A DNA stretch of 6,873 nt from Oligoflexales bacterium. GTDB lineage: Bacteria > Bdellovibrionota_B > Oligoflexia > Oligoflexales > CACXFL01. Positions within the stretch are counted from its first letter, which is position 1; each line of letters begins with the position of its first letter. A program made the translations under genes and the position numbers. Shown here piece by piece: positions 1 through 5,285 of this stretch. The notes under the pieces are model-generated. The model did no database searches. It was given only the letters and a program-made list of their open reading frames with translations, and had not been told where the DNA came from. The stretch lies in contig JANQHA010000051.1 in NCBI GenBank assembly GCA_028282865.1, positions 1 to 6,873 on the forward strand, in the 5' to 3' direction.

Positions 1-1
1 A

Positions 2-355
2 ACCCTTCTGCCAAAAGTTATCAAAGAAGTGCAGAAGTCCGGGTGCGAGGTGGTCTGGGAGGTCGACCCGATGCATGGCAATACCAGTACTACTTCTAGT
101 GGCATTAAAACGAGAAACTTTAACAACGTCTTGTCGGAGGTTAAAGACTCGTTTCAAGTCCATAAAGACTTAGATTCGGTTCTTGCTGGAGTTCATTTTG
201 AAATGACTGGTGAGGATGTTACCGAATGTATTGGTGGCATCAGTGATCTCTCGGAGCATGATCTCACCAAAAACTATGAGAGCTACTGTGATCCGAGGCT
301 GAATTATGCTCAAAGTTTGGAGATGGCTTTTTTGATTTCTTCTGAATTTAGCTGA
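2..355 (+). CDS. Class II DAHP synthase, C-terminal part (5' end outside the window)
   Basis: 3-Deoxy-7-phosphoheptulonate synthase condenses phosphoenolpyruvate and erythrose 4-phosphate in the cytoplasm, the entry step of the shikimate pathway. The frame is open from base 2 to the TGA at 353-355, giving the last 117 residues. Characteristic class II motifs are readable in order: VVWEVDPMHGNT, KTRNF, GVHFEMTGEDVTECIGG, then CDPRLN and QSLEMAFL close to the end. By comparison with the Mycobacterium tuberculosis enzyme, the His of DPMHGN, the Glu of HFEMTG and the Asp of CDPRLN are metal ligands, and all are present. The fourth ligand, an N-terminal Cys, and roughly 330 residues lie upstream of the window. 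The C-terminus ends where the family normally ends, so this is a window cut, not a truncation. The stop is followed at once by the glycosyltransferase start region. Whether it serves general aromatic amino acid synthesis or a specialised pathway (as class II enzymes do in phenazine clusters) cannot be seen here. Confidence 0.95.
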   Translation, partial: TLLPKVIKEVQKSGCEVVWEVDPMHGNTSTTSSGIKTRNFNNVLSEVKDSFQVHKDLDSVLAGVHFEMTGEDVTECIGGISDLSEHDLTKNYESYCDPRLNYAQSLEMAFLISSEFS

Positions 356-357
356 GG
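354..357 (+). promoter_or_regulatory. Ribosome binding site overlapping the DAHP synthase stop
   Basis: GAGG lies 5 bases before the GTG at 363 and overlaps the TGA stop at 353-355. The GTG at 357 begins inside this motif, so it cannot use it. This favours GTG 363 as the glycosyltransferase start and points to translational coupling with the DAHP synthase gene. Confidence 0.45.
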
Positions 358-362
358 TGTTT

Positions 363-1937
363 GTGCGGTCATTTGTGAAGCTGATTTCATCTAATATGCT
401 GCTTGCCGATTGGTTTCTTATACCGTTTATTGTGATTTCTTTTATTTTGATGCCGTTGATCGGTGCTGGCTGGGATGAGCAGAACAATATTTATATGGGC
501 TACCGAGCTCTTAGGTTAGTTTATTTTGTTTTTACTGGGCAGTTAGATCAGATTTCTTTGCGTGAGGGTGCTGATGATCACGGGCCGGCTTCTTTATTTA
601 TTCCGGTTATTATCTCCAAAATTCTTGGACTCCGTTACACAGCAGCTAGTGACGGAGCGGTTCAGTATGTGTTCTATTGCTATAATATAGCTTTATTTAC
701 GGTTTCTCTACGATATCTCTACCTTTTGATGATCGCGGTTTCTGTCAGGCCGATTATTGCTTTGATGGGTGTTATATGTGTTGCGCTACATCCTAGGTTA
801 TATTTTGCTGCATATAATAATTCCTACGATCTAAATTTTCTTAGTTTTTGCATCATTATGTCCTATTATTGTCTTAAATCGCTTCGATACCCTAGCGTTA
901 AATCGATGATGATTGCTGGATTGATGGTCGGTGTTTGTATCGATATCAGAATTGTAGCAGTCATGTTTTTTGCAATGACCTTTACCTATGGTTTAGTGAT
1001 TTTCCCGCGTAGTCAGAAAAAATTATTAGGTTACTTTGTATTGATGACAGTTGTAGCGACCTACCTGTTTTGTCCGATACTTTGGATAGATCCCATCGAT
1101 CATTTGATTTGGATATGGAAGCAAAATTCTAACATTGGTTGGAATGGTGAGGTGCTTTACTTCGGTGAAATGGTTAAAGCTAGCGAACTTCCCTGGCACT
1201 ACAACTTTGTTTGGATGGGGCTGACTACACCCCTATTTAGTCTAATCTTGATTGTGTTAGGGGTGGTCTATGCTCTGTCTAAGTTAGTAGTAAGTCCTAT
1301 TAGGACTTGTTTTTTTGACTTTAACTTGGGGTGGTTTTTAGCTTGGGGTGGAGCTCCTTTGATAGCTCCTTTGGTTTTGCAAACGACTTTGTTTGACGGT
1401 TGGCGTCACCACTATTTTGTTTATCCGGCATTTGTTGTTTTAGGGTGTGTAGCTTTACATAAGGCTGTTTCATACTATAGGAAACCTATTTATAGCTTTT
1501 TTGCATTTACTTTGGTTACTGGCAGTTGCTTAGTCGCTGTTTACTCGACCTTTCCTCATAGCAATATTTATTTCAACTCTTTTTATTGGTTAACGGATAA
1601 ATACAAAAATGATTTGTCGATGTCTTTTGAAATGGACTATTGGGGGGTCTCATATTTAGAAGGGCTAAAAGCGATTTTAGCTTTGTCAGATAAAGATGAG
1701 ATTGTTGTGAAGGCGGATCATATGAGGCCGACTTTGCTAAATTGGAAGCTACTATCCGATGCTGATCGCAGGAGGATTCAACTAATTTCCGAAGGAGATT
1801 CCTACGACTACTTCATTAGTAACTACCGTTTCCGCACTAAAGAGTTTTCGGAAGATATCGGCAAAGAGGTTTATAGTAAAACCTACCTGAAGACTAAATA
1901 TCTTACGGTACGAAAGAGGAGTGACGATGCTGGGTAG
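363..1937 (+). CDS. GT-C membrane glycosyltransferase, PMT/ArnT (GT39-like) family
   Basis: Predicted inner-membrane glycosyltransferase of the GT-C fold, which moves a sugar from a polyprenyl-phosphate carrier to an acceptor on the periplasmic side. From GTG 363 it is 524 residues with about 11-12 hydrophobic segments, the first at about 15-36. Just after it comes GWDE (36-39), the acidic pair in the first periplasmic loop where GT-C enzymes keep their catalytic acid. Further motifs are DDHGP (71-75), HPRLYF (143-148), LPWHYNF followed by TTP (276-290), and DGWRHHYFVYP (345-355). The soluble tail of about 125 residues carries DYWGVSY (425-431). From memory, the PWHY/TTP, DGWRH-YF-YP and DYWG-SY set recurs in bacterial family-39-like proteins of unknown acceptor. 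Start choice: GTG 357 is also in frame but overlaps the only Shine-Dalgarno-like motif; ATG 396 would still keep the first membrane segment. The 3' end overlaps the next gene. Donor sugar and acceptor are not predictable. Confidence 0.85.
   Translation: MRSFVKLISSNMLLADWFLIPFIVISFILMPLIGAGWDEQNNIYMGYRALRLVYFVFTGQLDQISLREGADDHGPASLFIPVIISKILGLRYTAASDGAVQYVFYCYNIALFTVSLRYLYLLMIAVSVRPIIALMGVICVALHPRLYFAAYNNSYDLNFLSFCIIMSYYCLKSLRYPSVKSMMIAGLMVGVCIDIRIVAVMFFAMTFTYGLVIFPRSQKKLLGYFVLMTVVATYLFCPILWIDPIDHLIWIWKQNSNIGWNGEVLYFGEMVKASELPWHYNFVWMGLTTPLFSLILIVLGVVYALSKLVVSPIRTCFFDFNLGWFLAWGGAPLIAPLVLQTTLFDGWRHHYFVYPAFVVLGCVALHKAVSYYRKPIYSFFAFTLVTGSCLVAVYSTFPHSNIYFNSFYWLTDKYKNDLSMSFEMDYWGVSYLEGLKAILALSDKDEIVVKADHMRPTLLNWKLLSDADRRRIQLISEGDSYDYFISNYRFRTKEFSEDIGKEVYSKTYLKTKYLTVRKRSDDAG
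1915..1921 (+). promoter_or_regulatory. Strong ribosome binding site inside the glycosyltransferase gene
   Basis: AGAGGAG, 5 bases before the ATG at 1927, is the best Shine-Dalgarno match on the plus strand of this window. It sets the start of the secreted-protein gene at ATG 1927 rather than at the in-frame GTG 1921, which overlaps the motif. It lies within the last codons of the glycosyltransferase gene (stop at 1935-1937), so the two are probably co-translated. Confidence 0.8.
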
Positions 1938-3114
1938 CAGATTATTATGGGTAAATCACTTGAGGTCAGGGTTGCTCCGAGGCCTTCTTGGCTTATCTTT
2001 AGTCTTGTTTTTGTTTCCGGTTAATGCCGATGCGGGTTTCTCTCACTTGTGCAAGCGCGCGTTCTCAAATGTTATTTCTCAACGAGATGCTGCGTTGCGA
2101 GTAAGGCAGTTGGTGGCTGACCGTTTAGATGAAATAAAGAGAAGGCCGTATGGAGATATATGGCTCTCTTACATAGATCAACAGGTACGTAATGGCCTGT
2201 ACGAGGTTCAAATCTCTGGTCAGCTCAAAGAAACCTTAGAAAGAATGGCTGAGGATATTGCCCGCTTCAGAGATATGACTAAGCAAACCGTCAACGTGCA
2301 CAGAATGTTAGAATTAGTGAATCACAAAGATCTATTACGGTATATAGAAACCCAATTAGCTTTGATAGATCGTGCGGGGTACGTCGGACGTGCCCAGTTA
2401 GTACAGTTAATGAGATTGTTTTCGTATGCGGCTTCTTATCATATCAGTCTTTACACTAAAGAATTTTTGGGGAATAACTACTCCGCCAGAGTTCCTGCGC
2501 TAGATATTATTATTAGAACGACGGTTACCGAAGAATTTTTGGATCGTAAATATGGGAAGACCGCGTTGTTTGTGCCTATATATGAACCCTGGGGTTTTGA
2601 TCCGTTTTTAGAGGTTGAGCCTACTGGCATCATACCTATTGGTATTACTACTAATGTAGAACATATGGCTGGGAAGATACTCAACCCCGTTATGTTTACT
2701 AAACGTGACTTTGGTCATGCATCGATGAGTCTTAGTTATAGGAGTGCTCGTCCGGGACCAGTTGATCGTAGGTTGGCTTATTTTATGAACGATGGCTTGG
2801 CTTTTCATTCCGATTTGTTCGCGCGTTTGAAGCAAGCTGGGTCTAAGCGAAAGCAAGCCTTAATTAAAGCGGTTGGTTTTTTTATGATTCATGAGAAAAC
2901 GACTGAATATGGTGGTATTCGTGACTTTAATAGGGCGGAGCTAAGAAAATCTGCAAAGAAGATCATCGACTCTAAATCGAGCTACCTACCGTCAGCCTAT
3001 GATTTTACTTCGCTCATTACTAGATTGGGGATTCGTAGCGATTTAGGAGCCGCATTCAAAAAGGCCCCTACAGAAAAAGAGGTGCTTGAAGCGTTGCGTT
3101 GGTATGTTGATTAA
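1927..3114 (+). CDS. Secreted protein of unknown function, coupled to the glycosyltransferase
   Basis: I do not recognise the family. The product is 395 residues from ATG 1927. The N-terminus is a Sec signal peptide: basic residues, a hydrophobic core of Leu/Val/Phe at about 16-31, then NADA with likely cleavage after residue 36. There is no lipobox, so the mature protein of about 359 residues should be periplasmic or exported. The first half (about 40-185) is charged and looks mainly helical. The second half contains a hydrophobic Pro/Gly-rich stretch (about 210-250, VEPTGIIPIGITT) followed by RDFGHASM (His 264), FHSDLF (His 294) and FFMIHEKTTEYGG (His 322, Glu 323). These spaced His/Asp/Glu residues could form a metal site, but this is inference only. 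It overlaps the glycosyltransferase gene by 11 bases, so a shared envelope task (acceptor, partner or processing enzyme) is plausible but unproven. The gene is complete and ends at TAA 3112-3114. Confidence 0.85.
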   Translation: MLGSRLLWVNHLRSGLLRGLLGLSLVLFLFPVNADAGFSHLCKRAFSNVISQRDAALRVRQLVADRLDEIKRRPYGDIWLSYIDQQVRNGLYEVQISGQLKETLERMAEDIARFRDMTKQTVNVHRMLELVNHKDLLRYIETQLALIDRAGYVGRAQLVQLMRLFSYAASYHISLYTKEFLGNNYSARVPALDIIIRTTVTEEFLDRKYGKTALFVPIYEPWGFDPFLEVEPTGIIPIGITTNVEHMAGKILNPVMFTKRDFGHASMSLSYRSARPGPVDRRLAYFMNDGLAFHSDLFARLKQAGSKRKQALIKAVGFFMIHEKTTEYGGIRDFNRAELRKSAKKIIDSKSSYLPSAYDFTSLITRLGIRSDLGAAFKKAPTEKEVLEALRWYVD

Positions 3115-3120
3115 GTTTGT

Positions 3121-3160
3121 AAAAGAAAAATGCATGTCCAACTGGAGCGCTGGACATGCG
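3121..3160 (-). terminator. Rho-independent terminator of the minus-strand secreted-protein gene, possibly bidirectional
   Basis: A perfect 9-bp stem, GCATGTCCA (3132-3140) with TGGACATGC (3151-3159), encloses a 10-base loop. Read on the minus strand it is followed by ATTTTTCTTTT (3131 back to 3121), the expected U-tract for ending transcription of the 3182-3757 gene. On the plus strand the stem is followed by CGAAACAAC without a T-run, so it is at best a weak terminator for the plus-strand operon that stops at 3114. It separates two convergent transcription units. Confidence 0.85.
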
Positions 3161-3181
3161 CGAAACAACTATCTTAGTAAA

Positions 3182-3757
3182 TTAACGTGAAAAACCTCGC
3201 TTATGAAAGACCCACTCTTTTAAATCTGGTTTTTCGAGGTGAATCTTTGTTGCGCTAAAGCCACGACTAACCGTATGCCAAATGGGGTTGTAGGATTTAT
3301 ATTTAAAGAGAACCAAGAATTCTGCTTTGGTTTGTTGATCCGTATCCCAACTATTGACTTTTAGTAAAAACCTTACTTTAAACTTTTTTGGAGAAGAAAT
3401 GGCCGTGATATAACTGTGTCCAACTGGAACTGGGTCACTAGATCTCACAATAGAGTAAAGTTCTGCCTCATAACGCTGATAGCTCATAGGAATGCCATCA
3501 TCTTTTTTAGTAAGTTTTACCATAACGGTTTCTTCTTCGCCGTGGGACTCGTAAGTGCCTTCAACTTCTACTAGTATTTCTGCATCTAAGGGGCTGTCCT
3601 CGCCATTATTTTGTTCGATAACCTTTATGTCAGCGATGTCAATAACTGTGGCTGGGTAGGTGCTAACATAACCATCCATTTGCTTAATTTGATTAGTCTG
3701 TCCCATGCTTAATGAACTGGTAGCGGCAATTGCTACTACTAATAGCTTACGTATCAT
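3182..3757 (-). CDS. Small secreted protein of unknown function (191 aa)
   Basis: I do not recognise this protein. It starts at ATG 3757 with a clear AGGAG (3766-3770), 8 bases upstream. The N-terminus (MIRKLLVVAIAATSSLSMG) is a Sec signal peptide, probably cut after SMG at residue 19. There is no lipobox Cys; in fact no Cys appears anywhere in the protein. The mature part of about 172 residues alternates short hydrophobic and polar stretches (for example AEILVEVEGTYE at 59-70, KFKVRFLLKV at 125-134, AEFLVLFKY at 145-153), which suggests a beta-rich periplasmic or surface domain. The middle is acidic (NGEDSP, SHGEEE), while the C-terminus is basic (FHKRGFSR). It has its own candidate promoter and a strong terminator, so it looks monocistronic. 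Nothing nearby indicates its role. Confidence 0.8.
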   Translation of the reverse strand: MIRKLLVVAIAATSSLSMGQTNQIKQMDGYVSTYPATVIDIADIKVIEQNNGEDSPLDAEILVEVEGTYESHGEEETVMVKLTKKDDGIPMSYQRYEAELYSIVRSSDPVPVGHSYITAISSPKKFKVRFLLKVNSWDTDQQTKAEFLVLFKYKSYNPIWHTVSRGFSATKIHLEKPDLKEWVFHKRGFSR

Positions 3758-3782
3758 CCGTTGATCTCCTAAATTTTAAAAA

Positions 3783-3811
3783 AGTATTTCTTGGGGAGAG
3801 TTGTCTATCAA
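3783..3811 (-). promoter_or_regulatory. Candidate sigma70 promoter of the 191-aa secreted-protein gene
   Basis: On the minus strand, TTGATA (3811-3806, 5 of 6 to the -35 consensus), a 17-base spacer and AATACT (3788-3783, 4 of 6 to -10). Initiation near 3776 would leave a leader of roughly 20 bases carrying the AGGAG ribosome binding site. A perfect TTGACA also sits just upstream (3828-3823), but the hexamers 15-18 bases after it are poor -10 matches. The exact promoter is therefore uncertain. Confidence 0.4.
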
Positions 3812-3912
3812 TCGAATGTTTTTGTCAACTTAAAAATAGACTGTCTGAAGTTTTATGGAGCTAAATAAGTAGCTGCAGTATTCGAGATTTGCGTTTTCGC
3901 ATTTAGGTTTAA

Positions 3913-5085
3913 TTATCTTAGTGAAGACGTTAAAAAATTATAAAGCCCAGTCCATGGAACTATTGTAAAATCACTCCTATGTTCGCTACTAGTTCCCCCC
4001 ATGACGACAGCCGGTTTTAAAAGCTCTAATTTGAGCTTTTTCAGGTGATTGATTCCTTTCAAGAAGCTGTTATGAAATGTTTGAGAAGATTTTATTTCGA
4101 TAGGTAGCAAGGTATTCGCTTTTTGAATTACTAAATCAACTTCGTTACCTTGGCTATCTCGGTAAAAATAGAAGCGATTATGTCTGTTTAAATTGTATAG
4201 GTGTTTCTGAAGCTCGACGACTTGTAGATTTTCAAATAGCGCTCCTCTTAGGGGATGGGTTCGAATTTGAGAAACCTCATCGATTCCAATGAGATAAGAT
4301 GCTAAGCCGACATCGTAGAAATAAAGCTTCGGTGATTTGACTAGTCTTTTGGTTGTGTTGTGGTGCCAAGGTTGTAATCGAAAGCATATGAAGGTTGCTT
4401 CCAAAATAGAAAACCAGTGTTCAATGGTTGATGCGGCAACTCCTACATCACTAGCCAGGCTGTTTTTATTTAGTAATTGTCCGATGCGGCCAGCACACAG
4501 CTCTACAAATAAGCGAAACTTAGAAAGATCTTTTACTTGTAGTAGATTTCGAATGTCTCTTTCTATGTATGTCTCAACATATGACCCGTAGAAGTCGGTT
4601 GGATTAAGACAATCAGCATGGATGCGCGGGTAAAATCCCGTGTAAAGGAATTGATCTAAACCTTCGCATTCCAGTGGGAAATTTCTACACTCACCAATTG
4701 TCAGAGGTAATAATTTTAAAATAGCCGTTCTTCCCGCTAGAGACTGTGAAACTGATTCCGATAAAACCAGGTTTTCACTTCCAGAAAGAATGAACTGGCC
4801 AGTTGATTTTCGCTCATCAACCATGACCTGGATATCAGATGTTAGCTCTGGGACTTTTTGGATTTCGTCTATCGCTGCACCATTGGGAAATTGTCCTAGA
4901 AATCCCACCGGATCAGACTGGGCAAAATTTTTGGTCCTTGTTGACTCTAGGTTTGCATAAGGTTTTGTCGGGAAAGTCCCTTTGATAAGAGTACTTTTTC
5001 CAGACTGCCTAGGGCCGGTAATGGTCACAACTGGATACTGCCCAGCGGATTCAATAAGTTTTTTCTCTAGTAATCTCTTATACAT
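3913..5085 (-). CDS. AAA_14/DUF4143-family ATPase
   Basis: A member of the large prokaryotic family of ATPases with an AAA_14 domain followed by DUF4143; the cellular role of these proteins is mostly unknown. Residue numbers here count from TTG 5091. Walker A is GPRQSGKST (26-34), Walker B is AAIDEIQKVPEL (72-83), the sensor-like ILSGS is at 101-105, and SLAGR is at 117-121. Then come GFYP (152-155), YVETYIERDIRNLLQVKDL (171-189), a winged-helix-like region (about 205-235) and YFYDVGLASYL (257-267). At the end, a PD-(D/E)XK-nuclease-like fold shows RDSQGNEVDLVI (311-322) and LPIEIKSS (329-336). Overall length of about 390 is normal and no key motif is missing. Start: TTG 5091 and ATG 5085 are both in frame, neither with a strong Shine-Dalgarno; ATG 5085 is preferred as the commoner codon. 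These genes are usually found alone, as here. Its own promoter lies just upstream, and no partner gene or toxin-antitoxin companion is seen. Confidence 0.93.
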   Translation of the reverse strand: MYKRLLEKKLIESAGQYPVVTITGPRQSGKSTLIKGTFPTKPYANLESTRTKNFAQSDPVGFLGQFPNGAAIDEIQKVPELTSDIQVMVDERKSTGQFILSGSENLVLSESVSQSLAGRTAILKLLPLTIGECRNFPLECEGLDQFLYTGFYPRIHADCLNPTDFYGSYVETYIERDIRNLLQVKDLSKFRLFVELCAGRIGQLLNKNSLASDVGVAASTIEHWFSILEATFICFRLQPWHHNTTKRLVKSPKLYFYDVGLASYLIGIDEVSQIRTHPLRGALFENLQVVELQKHLYNLNRHNRFYFYRDSQGNEVDLVIQKANTLLPIEIKSSQTFHNSFLKGINHLKKLKLELLKPAVVMGGTSSEHRSDFTIVPWTGLYNFLTSSLR

Positions 5086-5118
5086 AGCCAAAATCTTGCA
5101 ATTTTTCGATTCAATCGT

Positions 5119-5147
5119 ATTATTGCACAGTATGACTTATATCTCAA
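5119..5147 (-). promoter_or_regulatory. Predicted sigma70 promoter of the AAA_14 ATPase gene
   Basis: On the minus strand, TTGAGA (5147-5142, 5 of 6 to TTGACA), an exact 17-base spacer and AATAAT (5124-5119, 5 of 6 to TATAAT). Initiation about 7 bases downstream, near 5112, gives a leader of about 27 bases before ATG 5085. This is the best promoter match noticed in the window and implies the ATPase is transcribed separately from the oxidoreductase upstream of it. Confidence 0.6.
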
Positions 5148-5162
5148 CTCTGACATGACAAT

Positions 5163-5245
5163 ACCTGGCTAATTTCCACGGTGGCGGCACAGGGGTATTA
5201 ACCAGCCAGGTTTATCACATCACTGTTGACAAATGGGGTACCTGG
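5163..5245. repeat. Inverted repeat with a third half-site in the intergenic region
   Basis: ACCTGGCT (5163-5170) and AGCCAGGT (5204-5211) form a perfect 8-bp inverted repeat around a 33-base interior that contains the small palindrome CCACGGTGG (5176-5184). A third copy of the half-site, TACCTGG, sits at 5239-5245; the first copy also reads TACCTGG from 5162. The middle arm could therefore pair with either outer arm. Neither strand shows a T-run after the stem, so it is not a standard intrinsic terminator. It occupies much of the 194-base gap between the oxidoreductase stop (5286) and the ATPase start. It could be a factor-dependent terminator or 3' RNA structure for the oxidoreductase transcript, or an operator. 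No gene or RNA gene was seen in the rest of the gap. Confidence 0.5.
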
Positions 5246-5285
5246 TCTCCTGTTATGGTGCAGTAACGTATATCTTGTGCTCGTA

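Noticed and set aside
170..487. Minus-strand open frame of 105 codons
   Set aside because: It lies opposite the DAHP synthase end and the glycosyltransferase start, both of which show clear family motifs, and the translation has no recognisable features.
2478..2856. Two minus-strand open frames (2478-2684 and 2608-2856)
   Set aside because: Both lie inside the plus-strand secreted-protein gene, overlap each other, and show no ribosome binding site or domain.
3859..3874. Hairpin AGCTA/TAGCT after the ATPase gene as a terminator
   Set aside because: The stem is only 5 AT-rich base pairs with no T-run on either strand. A nearby TGCG/CGCA stem at about 3890-3901 is equally weak.
4337..4591. Plus-strand open frame of 84 codons
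   Set aside because: It is antisense to the motif-rich AAA_14 ATPase, and its product looks like chance translation.
3913..5085. ATPase as part of a defence or toxin-antitoxin system
   Set aside because: No toxin, antitoxin, nuclease or methylase gene is adjacent. The protein matches the common stand-alone AAA_14/DUF4143 type, and the neighbours are separate transcription units.
5226..5256. Plus-strand promoter-like pair TTGACA and TGTTAT
   Set aside because: The spacer is 19 bases, the -10 is only 4 of 6, and the only sequence downstream is antisense to the oxidoreductase 3' end.
5092..5285. Possible tRNA, small RNA or recombination site in the gap
   Set aside because: I found no cloverleaf, no T-loop consensus, no attC-type core pair, and no direct repeats of the kind expected at an attachment site.
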